DNA of 27,041 bases from an uncultured Bacteroidaceae bacterium (GTDB lineage: Bacteria > Bacteroidota > Bacteroidia > Bacteroidales > Bacteroidaceae): the NCBI GenBank assembly GCA_934394435.1, contig CAKRRN010000032.1:1-27041 (forward strand), given 5' to 3'. Positions 15,605-24,833 of this stretch are shown one piece after another. The notes under the pieces were generated by a model. The model ran no database searches and had not been told where the DNA came from. It saw only the letters and a list, made by a program, of their open reading frames with translations. Each line of letters opens with the position of its first letter. Within the stretch, counting starts at the first letter, position 1. The position numbers and the translations under genes are program-made.

Positions 15605-18600
15605 TCACTCGGCCAGTACATTGAACTCCGCGCCGCTGGCGAAGTCATCGCCACGCTGGTTGGAGAGAGCAGTGAAGCGCAGGAAGCGTGCCTGTTGGGG
15701 CTTGGCGAAGAGTACACGCTTTTCCTTGAGATTGTTCTCCAACTCACCCTCGGCCACTGGATCGCTCCAAGTCTTGCCATCCCGGCTCACCTGCACACGG
15801 TAGCCCTTGATGTTGCCGTTGGCTCCTCCGTCCTGTCTGGGTAGGTAGGTGAAGCCCTTGATGGTCTTCATCTCGCCACAGTCAAAGTCTATCCAGTGTG
15901 GAAATTTGGGCACTGTGATGCTATACATCGTGTGCCAAATGGTGGAGGGGTCACCGTCTACTAAGTTCTTGGCTACTTCTCCGCTGGGATCTTCCTCGCT
16001 GCTCACGTAAGCTACAGTCACTGGGACGCTCTCCACGCGCTCGTAGGTGATAGTTGTCTTCTGTCCCTCCTGTCCCTCGTACCAGGCAGTCACGGTGCCT
16101 CCACCTCGCATGTCAATGGTGAGTGGGCCGTTGGTTGGCTGGTGTATGCGGGTTTTAATTTTGGCATTCTTCTGGGTGGACGTGCTCACGGTGTAGCAGA
16201 TGTTGCTGGGTGTTTCGGTATTTGTGTCACCTGTCACCGTCACCTGTCCGGCGCGATCACGCGTGATGGTGAGCGGACACTCCTGGGCGGTGGTCACATG
16301 CGAGCGAGCCACCATGTCATCGCCACTCTTCACGGGGCGTATGATGAACTTCATCTGATGACGATCGCCCATTACCCTGTCATACTCCAAAGGACCTCCC
16401 TGTCCGCAACTGTTGCCGCCCAGTCCTGTCACCTGGCAGTCCATGTGCAGGTAGTTGCCGTCGCTCTGTGGCAGTTCGTGCGGGTGTGCGGCAAGCGTCA
16501 TTTGCAGTGCACTCCAGGGTAGTGCCGAGGTGCTCATGCGGTCACATGCCACAATCTGTAGGCCCGTTCCCTGTTTGTCAGTGAGTGCGCACCAGCGCAC
16601 GTCCTCGCGGTTGCCCATGCTCTGTGGCTTGGGAAAATCTACGAATTGCTGCTCCACGGTGCTCTTGTACAGCCCAACGAAGGAGCCAGTCTTACGATCA
16701 GCATAGTTGTTGAGTGGTCCGCGGCCGAAGTAAGTGTATTGGTCATATAGTTTGTCCAGCTTCATCGCATAACCCAGTCGGGGGAGCACCAGGCTTGGGT
16801 CGCTGGACACGATGCTGCTTGCCAGGATGATGGATCCGTCGGGGAGCACGGTGTAGGACACGGTGCTGAGGAAGTGGAAGTCGCTTGCCGTGAGCTCGCG
16901 GCCATCCTTGACAGCGGTGTATGGGTTGCCAGCCTTGCCTGGGCGGTACTGCAGTTTGCCCTCGTGTGTACCCTGGCTTAGAATGTGGTAGGTGATGGTC
17001 ACCGTGCCGTCTTGATTCTTCTGCACCACGGGTGCCCCTTGGGTGTGGTGGGTCAGGCAGTGGAGACCGTTCTTGAACCATGCCTCGCGTGCCCAGTTGT
17101 CATTGTCGGTAGGCGCGCGCAGAGCATCTAGTTTGGGGCCGTTGCCCTTGGTGATGACTTGCTTGTCTTCGTAGGTGAGTGTGCTGATGCTGCCAGTTGC
17201 GTTGTCAAGGCGTACATTAAAGTCCTGACCTGTGACGGTGATGCCCTGATTATCTTGGTTGATGTTTACGGGTTGTCTGCCAGCTGAGGCTTGACAGATG
17301 TCTTGACGGAAGGCGGGAGCTTGGAAGTCACGCATGTCGATCTGCTCTGCCATCTGCACGAAACCCTTCTTGGCCCATGGCATGTCCTGCTTGAGGCAGA
17401 ACTCAATGGTGGTAAGCGCATCTGGCTTGAGGCAGTCGCTGGTGGGGAAGGGTACAGTCACTGAGTCGCGCGCGGCCAGTCCGTTTACGCCCTCCAATCG
17501 TCCACTGGCTATTATGCGACCGTCCAACTCGGTTCGGAACGTCACATCGTAGTCAAGTGTGGTGAAGTAGTTTTTGTTGAAGATGACCAGCGACTTACCA
17601 TCGCGAGTGGCATGTACGCCCACATTTTGGTACACCTTTTTTACTTCGTAATACTGTGGCTTTGGGCTGAGGTCGGGTAGCATGATGCCGTTCATGCAGA
17701 ACATACCATCGTTTGGCCAATCACCGTGGTCACCTCCATAGCCCATGTAGCGGATGCCTTCGGGTGTATATGTGTCGATTGCCTGGTCTACCCAGTCCCA
17801 AATGGCACCTCCGCACAGGAAGTTAGTGCTCTCGATGGCATTCCAGTAGTCCACGAGGTTACCTAGGGAGTTGCCCATGGAATGTGCGTATTCCGAGATG
17901 TGGAAGGGGTACTTGACGCCAGCGTTCCCTTTGACCACGTATTGCACCCATGAAACGCTTGGGTACTGATTAGAACCCATGTCCACAATGTCGTTGTTGC
18001 GTTCGTACTGCACGGGTCGGCTGGTGTCGTATGCTTTGATGGCCTGATAGGCAGCTACGAAATTTTCGCCAGGTCCAGCTTCGTTGCCAAGTGACCAGAT
18101 GACGATGCTAGGATGGTTGATGTGGGCGTGCACCATCTCCATGTTGCGTGCCACATGCGCAGCCTTCCACTCAGCTGGATGTGAGAGTGACTCCTTGCCG
18201 TAGTAATACTCATGGCTCTCGATATTGCATTCATCCTCCAGATAGAGGCCATACTTGTCAGCCAAGTAGTACCAGTAGGGGTCGTTGCTGTAGTGCGAGA
18301 GACGCACATGGTTGATGTTGCCCTGTTTCATGAGCATCACCTCATGCTCCATCTGCTCATGCGAGATTGTATGTCCTGTGGTGGGATTGGTCTCGTGGCG
18401 GTTCACACCCTTCAGTTTTACGGGCTTGTTGTTGACGTAGAAGTATCGTCCAGCCAGATGGAACTCGTCCTCCTCGGCTTTTGTGTCGCGTATCTCCACC
18501 TTGCGCACACCGAAGTAGGTGCTGGTGCAGTCCAGTGTACGGCCTTTCTTATCCCTTAGGGTTGTCACCAGTACGTACCTCCAGGGTTGTTCGGCACTCC

Positions 18601-19639
18601 ACAGACGGGGACTGTCTAGCGTGATGAGGCCATTGGGATGCGCGTCACTCACCTGCGCTATCTCTGGCTCCGTGTCATCAGAATAGAGTTTTACAGGGAA
18701 CACCTCATGATTGATGGTGTACTGGGGTACCTTCTTACCGAGGGCGCGTATCTGTACGTCGGCCGTTAGGGTGGCTTTACCACCGCCTATTTGCTGTGTC
18801 CTAATGGCCAAATCCTGGATGTGTACCTCGGGTATGGCGGTGAGGTAAGTACTGCGTATGATGCCTGGCAGACGAAACATGTCTTGTGATTCCAAGAAAG
18901 AACCGTCGCTGTGGCGATAGACTTCCAGGGCCATGATGTTGTTGCCCTTCTGCAGGTAAGGAGTAATGTCAAACGAGGCTGTGTTGCGGCTGTTCTTGCT
19001 AAAGCCTACGTAATGGCCATTGATCCATAGGTAGAAGAAACTATCTACACCATCGAAGTTGACATAGATGTGGCGACCTTTCCACTCCTTAGGTAGTGTG
19101 AACGAGCGGCGGTAGGAGCCCACCTCGTTGCGGTACTTATAGGTGGTGAAGCGCCTGTCTCTGGGCTCGCGCATCACCCCCTCTTTCCAGTCGCCTACCT
19201 TTACCTCGTGATAGAAAAGCACGGGCTGGTTGACGTAGGCTGGTACGCCCCACTTCATGGAGCCGTCCTTCTGTAGTCCTTGCACGTTCCAGCAGCCAGG
19301 TACTTGGATATCATCCCATCCCGATACGTCGTAGGAGAGTTGGAAAAAGTCGTGAGGACGCTCTTCGGGAGTGGCCACCCAGTGGAACTTCCATGTGCCA
19401 TCGAGGCTCTGGTAATAGGTGCTCGCGTCAGGCAGGACATGCTTAGCCTCCTCAGTGGAAGCGAATGGAAACATGTAGGCACGTGGCTGCTCCTTATTGA
19501 GGGACAGTCGTGTGGGGTCTTGCCACTCGGTGCCGTCGGGCGCGGATACTTGCGCGTAGAGGAAACCTTCGAGGCTCTCTGCTCCAGCCATCAGGGTAGA
19601 GGCCAGGGAGAGAATCGTTGATGTTAGTAATTTATTCAT
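15605..19639 (-). CDS. Secreted GH2 beta-galactosidase-like enzyme with C-terminal discoidin domain
   Basis: Large exported glycoside hydrolase of 1344 aa. The signal peptide covers about residues 1-20. The GH2 sugar-binding domain is at about 70-275 (GTWKFHW, RNEVGSYRRSF, YLWINGHYVGFSKN), an Ig-like domain at about 276-385, and the TIM barrel at about 390-690 with KGVNRHETNP (410-419), acid/base Glu520 in SLGNEAGPG and nucleophile Glu583 in HISEYAHSMGNS. Beta-galactosidase domain 4 and small-chain domain follow to about 1090. Beyond the LacZ-like core lie a chitobiase-C-terminal-like Ig stretch (about 1095-1190) and an F5/8 type C (discoidin) carbohydrate-binding domain (about 1205-1344). 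Beta-galactosidase is the best guess; other GH2 activities are possible. It is the first gene of the minus-strand operon with the esterase and AzlCD. Confidence 0.93.
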   Translation of the reverse strand: MNKLLTSTILSLASTLMAGAESLEGFLYAQVSAPDGTEWQDPTRLSLNKEQPRAYMFPFASTEEAKHVLPDASTYYQSLDGTWKFHWVATPEERPHDFFQLSYDVSGWDDIQVPGCWNVQGLQKDGSMKWGVPAYVNQPVLFYHEVKVGDWKEGVMREPRDRRFTTYKYRNEVGSYRRSFTLPKEWKGRHIYVNFDGVDSFFYLWINGHYVGFSKNSRNTASFDITPYLQKGNNIMALEVYRHSDGSFLESQDMFRLPGIIRSTYLTAIPEVHIQDLAIRTQQIGGGKATLTADVQIRALGKKVPQYTINHEVFPVKLYSDDTEPEIAQVSDAHPNGLITLDSPRLWSAEQPWRYVLVTTLRDKKGRTLDCTSTYFGVRKVEIRDTKAEEDEFHLAGRYFYVNNKPVKLKGVNRHETNPTTGHTISHEQMEHEVMLMKQGNINHVRLSHYSNDPYWYYLADKYGLYLEDECNIESHEYYYGKESLSHPAEWKAAHVARNMEMVHAHINHPSIVIWSLGNEAGPGENFVAAYQAIKAYDTSRPVQYERNNDIVDMGSNQYPSVSWVQYVVKGNAGVKYPFHISEYAHSMGNSLGNLVDYWNAIESTNFLCGGAIWDWVDQAIDTYTPEGIRYMGYGGDHGDWPNDGMFCMNGIMLPDLSPKPQYYEVKKVYQNVGVHATRDGKSLVIFNKNYFTTLDYDVTFRTELDGRIIASGRLEGVNGLAARDSVTVPFPTSDCLKPDALTTIEFCLKQDMPWAKKGFVQMAEQIDMRDFQAPAFRQDICQASAGRQPVNINQDNQGITVTGQDFNVRLDNATGSISTLTYEDKQVITKGNGPKLDALRAPTDNDNWAREAWFKNGLHCLTHHTQGAPVVQKNQDGTVTITYHILSQGTHEGKLQYRPGKAGNPYTAVKDGRELTASDFHFLSTVSYTVLPDGSIILASSIVSSDPSLVLPRLGYAMKLDKLYDQYTYFGRGPLNNYADRKTGSFVGLYKSTVEQQFVDFPKPQSMGNREDVRWCALTDKQGTGLQIVACDRMSTSALPWSALQMTLAAHPHELPQSDGNYLHMDCQVTGLGGNSCGQGGPLEYDRVMGDRHQMKFIIRPVKSGDDMVARSHVTTAQECPLTITRDRAGQVTVTGDTNTETPSNICYTVSTSTQKNAKIKTRIHQPTNGPLTIDMRGGGTVTAWYEGQEGQKTTITYERVESVPVTVAYVSSEEDPSGEVAKNLVDGDPSTIWHTMYSITVPKFPHWIDFDCGEMKTIKGFTYLPRQDGGANGNIKGYRVQVSRDGKTWSDPVAEGELENNLKEKRVLFAKPQQARFLRFTALSNQRGDDFASGAEFNVLAE

Positions 19640-19712
19640 GAATAATATATAGTGTTGTGTATGTTTATCTGGATGTTTTTATGATGGTTGCCATCCATCC
19701 TATTGCTGCCTA

Positions 19713-19720
19713 CAAAGATA
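19713..19720 (-). promoter_or_regulatory. Likely -7 element of the GH2 gene
   Basis: On the minus strand these bases read TATCTTTG, an exact match to TAnnTTTG, about 74 nt upstream of the GH2 start. No clear TTTG is found 19-21 bp further upstream, so the -33 element is weak or the gene relies on an activator. Confidence 0.5.
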
Positions 19721-19950
19721 GGTGATTGTAATGAATAAAGAGCCATGCTTTAAGCGAAAAGTGAAAAAATCGGAATGTAAATCCGCTGGCTTGAATATGA
19801 TGAATTGCGTTTAAACTGGGAATATGCTGGTATTAGTCATGATGTTTTTGCCAGAGAAATTACTGATTGGATAAGGCCGTTTGTGTGAACATGAGCGCTG
19901 ATACTTTTCAAAAACCCTACATATATAATGTGTAATATCGAAAAATACGT

Positions 19951-19958
19951 TACCTTTG
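19951..19958 (+). promoter_or_regulatory. Likely -7 element of the topA operon
   Basis: TACCTTTG matches TAnnTTTG exactly, 41 nt before the topA ATG; TGTG at 19929-19932 is a one-mismatch -33 at 18-bp spacing. The bases running through the start site (TTTGTCGCGCAAAC) nearly repeat those of the promoter at 10180-10197. A strong Shine-Dalgarno-like run, AGGAGAAGGAG at 19981-19991, sits 7 nt before the ATG, unusual for this phylum. Confidence 0.6.
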
Positions 19959-19998
19959 TCGCGCAAACATCCTGTAGATAAGGAGAAGGAGAACAACG

Positions 19999-22341
19999 AT
20001 GAAGGAAAATCTGGTGATAGTGGAGAGCCCTGCGAAGGCTAAGACAATTGAAAAATTTTTAGGAGAAGACTATTGCGTGATGTCCAGTTACGGACATATA
20101 CGCGATCTGAAGAAGAAATCATTCAGCGTGGATGAGAAAACATTTCTTCCCCAATATGAGATACCAGCAGATAAGGCACGTGTCGTGGCTCAGTTGCGTA
20201 AGCAGGCACAAGATTCCAATACGGTTTGGCTTGCATCCGATGAGGACCGCGAGGGAGAGGCTATAAGCTGGCATTTGAGTGAAGTGCTGGAACTAAATCC
20301 TGTGCATACTCGCCGAATCGTGTTTCATGAGATTACAAAACCTGCTATTTTAGAGGCAATCAAAAATCCAAGAGAGATAGACCTTAATCTAGTCAATGCC
20401 CAGCAGGCGCGTCGTGTGCTTGACCGTATCGTAGGTTTCAAACTTAGTCCTGTACTATGGCGTAAGGTGAAACCAGCCCTAAGCGCAGGACGTGTCCAAA
20501 GCGTAGCTGTTCGCTTGATAGTTGAAAGGGAAAGAGAAATTCAGAATTTCAAGGGGGAAGATAATTTTCGTATAACGGCAGTCTTCGTTAATGCACAAGG
20601 AAACGAGATTAAGGCAGAGCTGAGTCATCGGTTTGCAAATGAAAAGCAGGCAGAGGATTTTCTTACTAAGTGTAAGAGTGCGAAGTTTTGTGTACAGGAG
20701 GTAATTGTAAAGCCCCAGAAGCGCACACCTGCTCCTCCATTTACCACAAGCACTTTGCAGCAAGAGGCTGCACACAAGTTGGGATTCACTGTGGCACAAA
20801 CAATGATGGTAGCACAGCATCTATATGAGAGCGGACGCATCACATATATGCGTACAGACAGCGTAAACCTGAGTAATCTCTGTTTGAATGCATGTAAGAC
20901 CTTGATTTCTGACAATATGGGTGAGCAATATGTGAAGACGCGTCAATACCATACAAGCTCAAAAGGCGCACAGGAAGCACACGAGGCTATAAGACCCACA
21001 TATGTGGAAAATCAGCAAATTGAGGGTACGCAGCAAGAAAAACGACTCTATGATTTGATTTGGAAGCGTACGGTGGCAAGTCAAATGGCTGACGCAGAGG
21101 TGGAGAAGACTCAAGTGACCATTAGTATTGATGGGATGAATGAGTATTTCATTGCGCAGGGAGAGGTTGTTAAGTTTGATGGATTCCTTCGTGTGTATAA
21201 AGAGACAGAGGGGGAAAACGAAGCGGATAGCGAGACTGCTGTATCAACTTTGCCCGTATTGACTCATGGAGAGACATTGAATCGCGAAACGCTGACTGCA
21301 ACCCAACGTTTTGCACAACATCCGGTGAGATATAATGAGGCAAGCCTTGTGCGTAAGCTGGAAGAATTAGGCATCGGACGCCCAAGTACGTATGCTGCGA
21401 CAATTACTACTATACAGCAACGTGAATATGTAACTAAGGGCGATAAACCAGGAGATGAACATTTACAGAAAGTTATCACGCTGGATAATGATGAACTAAA
21501 CTACTCTGAAAATAAAACTACCGTGGGGGCGGAAAGAGGAAAGTTGCTGCCTACTGATATTGGTATCGTGGTAAATGATTTCTTGAAAGAAAATTTCCCC
21601 ACTATCATGGACTATAATTTTACAGCCGACATAGAGAAGGATTTTGATGAAATAGCCGAGGGGAAAAAAGAGTGGACAAGCGTTATCAAGCAATTCTATA
21701 AAGACTTCGAACCGTTGGTAGAACGCTCAATCAATGCACGTGCTGAGAAGCGTGTGGGTGAAAGGGTGCTGGGGAACGATCCAAAGACGGGTATGCCTAT
21801 TTCAGTTAAGATAGGACGCTTTGGTCCTGTCGTACAAATGGGTAAGACTGATGGGGACGTTAAGCCTCGCTTTGCACAGTTCAAGAAGGGACAGACGATG
21901 GAATCTATTACCCTTGAAGAGGCTCTCGAACTGTTACAGTTGCCACATAAGTTGGGGGAGTACCAAGGAAAGCCTGTAACAGTAGGAGCTGGCAAATATG
22001 GTCCGTACGTGGCGCATAATGGTAAGTATGTCTCTATTCCAAAGGAGATCGACCCGTTGAAAATTACCTTCGAGCAAGCTGTCATCATGGTACATCGTAA
22101 ACAAATCGAAGAAGAGGAACGTCACCTGAAACGATTTGAGGAAGATGCAAACATGGAGATTCTCAATGGACGGTATGGTCCATATATAGTGCTTGATGGA
22201 GTTAATTATCGCATTCCCAAACCTCAGCAAGCTAAGGCGGCAGAGTTGACTTACGAGGAATGTAAGTCTATCATTGAGGCTCAAGGAGAAAAATCACAAA
22301 GCAGTAGAGGCGTACACAGAAAGACTGCACACAAGGCTTAA
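19999..22341 (+). CDS. topA: DNA topoisomerase I (type IA)
   Basis: Relaxes negatively supercoiled DNA by single-strand passage. The TOPRIM domain begins VIVESPAKAKTIEKF with Glu9, and holds DEDREGE at 81-87 (Mg site Asp81, Asp83). The core contains LSAGRVQSVA (161-170) and the active-site Tyr283 in ITYMRTDSV. The C-terminal part has three repeat units of the topoisomerase C-terminal repeat type, centred on IGRFGPVVQMG (about 605), GKYGPYVAHNGKYVSIP (about 666-682) and GRYGPYIVLDGVNYRIP (about 725-741). There are no CxxC pairs, so the tetracysteine zinc ribbons of the E. coli enzyme are absent. The 780-aa length is normal for Bacteroidetes. It heads a plus-strand operon, with a 17-bp gap to aroK. 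Confidence 0.97.
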   Translation: MKENLVIVESPAKAKTIEKFLGEDYCVMSSYGHIRDLKKKSFSVDEKTFLPQYEIPADKARVVAQLRKQAQDSNTVWLASDEDREGEAISWHLSEVLELNPVHTRRIVFHEITKPAILEAIKNPREIDLNLVNAQQARRVLDRIVGFKLSPVLWRKVKPALSAGRVQSVAVRLIVEREREIQNFKGEDNFRITAVFVNAQGNEIKAELSHRFANEKQAEDFLTKCKSAKFCVQEVIVKPQKRTPAPPFTTSTLQQEAAHKLGFTVAQTMMVAQHLYESGRITYMRTDSVNLSNLCLNACKTLISDNMGEQYVKTRQYHTSSKGAQEAHEAIRPTYVENQQIEGTQQEKRLYDLIWKRTVASQMADAEVEKTQVTISIDGMNEYFIAQGEVVKFDGFLRVYKETEGENEADSETAVSTLPVLTHGETLNRETLTATQRFAQHPVRYNEASLVRKLEELGIGRPSTYAATITTIQQREYVTKGDKPGDEHLQKVITLDNDELNYSENKTTVGAERGKLLPTDIGIVVNDFLKENFPTIMDYNFTADIEKDFDEIAEGKKEWTSVIKQFYKDFEPLVERSINARAEKRVGERVLGNDPKTGMPISVKIGRFGPVVQMGKTDGDVKPRFAQFKKGQTMESITLEEALELLQLPHKLGEYQGKPVTVGAGKYGPYVAHNGKYVSIPKEIDPLKITFEQAVIMVHRKQIEEEERHLKRFEEDANMEILNGRYGPYIVLDGVNYRIPKPQQAKAAELTYEECKSIIEAQGEKSQSSRGVHRKTAHKA

Positions 22342-22358
22342 TTACAGAGGGCAACAGA

Positions 22359-22925
22359 ATGAAAAGAATCATACTGGTAGGCTACATGGGGTCAGGAAAG
22401 ACTACCATAGGAAGGCAACTGTCACGTACCATGGAAATGGAATTCTATGACCTTGACTGGTATATAGAAACGCGCTATCATTGTACTGTAGCACAGGTGT
22501 TTGCAGAGCGAGGTGAGGCTGGATTTCGTGAAATTGAACGTAATATGCTACATGAGGTAGCTGAGTTTGAGGACATCGTATTATCTTGTGGAGGCGGTAC
22601 ACCGTGTTTCTATGACAATATGGATTATCTGAACATGCAGGGTGAGACTGTTTATCTAAAAGCTACTCCCGAGGTTCTTGCCAAGCATTTGCGCATGGGT
22701 AGGGTGGAGAGACCACTTATCAAAGGCAAGACTGACACGGAACTTCTCGAGTACATTCAGACCTCTCTTGCAGCCAGAGAACCGTTTTATAGCAAGGCTA
22801 AGCATATTGTCGACGTCAACTTGTTAGACAATCGCAGTAAGATACAGGAGAGCGTAAGTCTGCTGTGCGGTATTCTCGGATTACCTTATGATAATAACCC
22901 AAAAGACAAAATAAGCAAAGGATAA
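22359..22925 (+). CDS. aroK: Shikimate kinase
   Basis: Phosphorylates shikimate at the 3-position, step five of chorismate synthesis. The Walker A loop is GYMGSGKTT (8-16); the shikimate-binding Asp33 is in DLDWYIE and Arg57 in GFREIE; the SCGGGTP loop is at 76-82. The lid Arg118 lies in GRVERPL and the adenine-loop Arg140 in AAREPFY. 188 aa is slightly longer than the usual 170-175, through a short C-terminal extension. It is 17 bp after topA and 7 bp before speA, so certainly within the same operon. Confidence 0.95.
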   Translation: MKRIILVGYMGSGKTTIGRQLSRTMEMEFYDLDWYIETRYHCTVAQVFAERGEAGFREIERNMLHEVAEFEDIVLSCGGGTPCFYDNMDYLNMQGETVYLKATPEVLAKHLRMGRVERPLIKGKTDTELLEYIQTSLAAREPFYSKAKHIVDVNLLDNRSKIQESVSLLCGILGLPYDNNPKDKISKG

Positions 22926-22932
22926 AATAGAA

Positions 22933-24825
22933 ATGAAGAAATGGCGAATTGAGGACTCGGAAGAGTTGTATAACATAAAGGGGTGGGGCGTAAATTACTT
23001 CGGCATTAACGACAAGGGGCATGTGTATGTGACTCCAAAGAAAAACAGTATACAGGTTGATCTTAAAGAGGTCGTTGATCAATTGGCTGCACGCCATGTA
23101 ACCGCTCCTGTGCTCTTGCGCTTTCCTGATATTCTGGATAACCGAATAGAAAAAACAGACGAGTGCTTCCGTAAAGCAGAGAAAGAATATGACTATAAGG
23201 GCGAACACTTCATTATCTTCCCTATAAAAGTCAATCAGATGCGCCCTGTGGTGGAGGAAATTATCAGTCATGGCAAGCGTTATAATCTGGGATTGGAAGC
23301 TGGCTCGAAGCCAGAACTTCATGCTGTGCTTGCCACGAATATGGATAGTGACAGTCTTATTATCTGTAACGGACATAAGGATCAAAACTATATCGAACTG
23401 GCTCTGCTGGCACAGAAAATGGGCAAACGCGTTTTTCTGGTCGTAGAGAAATTACCCGAGCTTACCATCATAGCTGAAACGGCAAGTCGTTTGGGGGTCA
23501 AACCTAATTTGGGTATCCGTATCAAACTGGCTAGTAATGGATCTGGTAAATGGAGTGAGAGCGGAGGCGATGCAAGTAAGTTCGGACTCAACTCATCGGA
23601 ATTGCTTATGGCTTTGGAATTGCTCGATAAGATGGGCTTACGAGACTGTCTGAAGCTTATTCATTTTCACATTGGCTCACAAATCAACAAAATACGACGT
23701 ATCAGTACAGCTCTGCGTGAAATAGCTCAGTATTATGTACAGCTACGTGCCATGGGATTTGGCATAGACTTCGTGGATTGCGGAGGTGGTCTGGGGGTTG
23801 ACTACGATGGCACGCGAAGCAGTAATAGCGAAAGTAGCGTGAACTATAGCATACAGGAGTATGTGAATGACTGTGTCTATACTCTGGCAGAGGCTTCTGA
23901 AAAAAACAATATTCCACATCCCAATATCATTACAGAGGGCGGTCGCTCTCTCACAGCTCACCATAGTGTACTCATTATCGATGTCTTGGAGAGCGTAAGC
24001 GCTCCACAGATGCCAGAGGATTTTCAGCCCAGTAAAGATGATCATCAATTAGTGCATGATCTTACTGAGATTTGGGACAAACTGTCACAACGTTCATTGC
24101 TTGAAGACTGGCACGATGCGGAAGATATACGCGAGGAGGCTCTTGACCTTTTCAGACATGGTATCATCGACCTCAAAACACGTGCCCAGATAGAGTCGCT
24201 TTATTGGGCCATAAGTCATGAGGTGGCTGAATTAGCTCATCATCAGAAGCATGTACCCGATGAACTGCGTAAACTGGATAAACAGATGGCAGATAAATAT
24301 TTCTGTAACTTCAGTCTCTTCCAGAGTATGCCTGATTCATGGGGGATAGATCAGCTCTTCCCTATTATGCCTATCGCTCGCCTAAATGAACAACCCACGC
24401 GTAGTGCTACTTTACAGGATATTACCTGCGATAGCGATGGTAAAATCTCTGCTTATGTAAATTGTGGACAGCAGACAAACTATATTCCCCTTCATCCAGT
24501 AAAGCTCAACGAACATTATTATATAGGTGTTTTCCTTGTCGGAGCCTATCAAGAGATTTTGGGTAATATGCATAATCTTTTTGGCGATACAAATGCTGTG
24601 CACATTTCTGTGGATGAAAATGGCTATAATATCGAACAGGTTATTGATGGTGAAACCGTTGCAGACGTGCTTGAATATGTACAGTATAGTCCCAAAAAAC
24701 TGGTGCGTCGGTTGGAGATATGGGTCAGCAAAGCAGTCAAGGATGGAAAAATAACAGAGACAGAAGGTAAGGAATTTATCAATAATTACCGCGCTGGACT
24801 CTATGGGTACACCTATTTGGAATAA
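22933..24825 (+). CDS. speA: Biosynthetic arginine decarboxylase
   Basis: PLP enzyme that decarboxylates arginine to agmatine, the first step of polyamine synthesis by the agmatine route. The PLP-binding Lys99 lies in IFPIKVNQM (95-103); the substrate/PLP barrel continues with HFHIGSQI and DCGGGLGVDYDG (about 244-290). The C-terminal barrel holds Cys499 in DITCDSDG and the family stretch FLVGAYQEILGNMHNLFGD (about 535-553). The 630-aa length is full. It is the third gene of the topA operon, directly before argB, so arginine consumption and synthesis are co-encoded. Confidence 0.96.
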   Translation: MKKWRIEDSEELYNIKGWGVNYFGINDKGHVYVTPKKNSIQVDLKEVVDQLAARHVTAPVLLRFPDILDNRIEKTDECFRKAEKEYDYKGEHFIIFPIKVNQMRPVVEEIISHGKRYNLGLEAGSKPELHAVLATNMDSDSLIICNGHKDQNYIELALLAQKMGKRVFLVVEKLPELTIIAETASRLGVKPNLGIRIKLASNGSGKWSESGGDASKFGLNSSELLMALELLDKMGLRDCLKLIHFHIGSQINKIRRISTALREIAQYYVQLRAMGFGIDFVDCGGGLGVDYDGTRSSNSESSVNYSIQEYVNDCVYTLAEASEKNNIPHPNIITEGGRSLTAHHSVLIIDVLESVSAPQMPEDFQPSKDDHQLVHDLTEIWDKLSQRSLLEDWHDAEDIREEALDLFRHGIIDLKTRAQIESLYWAISHEVAELAHHQKHVPDELRKLDKQMADKYFCNFSLFQSMPDSWGIDQLFPIMPIARLNEQPTRSATLQDITCDSDGKISAYVNCGQQTNYIPLHPVKLNEHYYIGVFLVGAYQEILGNMHNLFGDTNAVHISVDENGYNIEQVIDGETVADVLEYVQYSPKKLVRRLEIWVSKAVKDGKITETEGKEFINNYRAGLYGYTYLE

Positions 24826-24833
24826 TCATTGTG

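Larger units (their letters stand above)
19640..19998. other. Divergent intergenic region between GH2 and topA
   Basis: A 359-bp non-coding stretch holding the promoters of both neighbours (listed separately at 19713-19720 and 19951-19958). I find no convincing gene or RNA in it. Confidence 0.7.

Noticed and set aside
21696..22088. 130-codon minus-strand frame inside topA
   Set aside because: Lies opposite the conserved C-terminal repeats of topoisomerase I; the frame is a by-product of that coding sequence.
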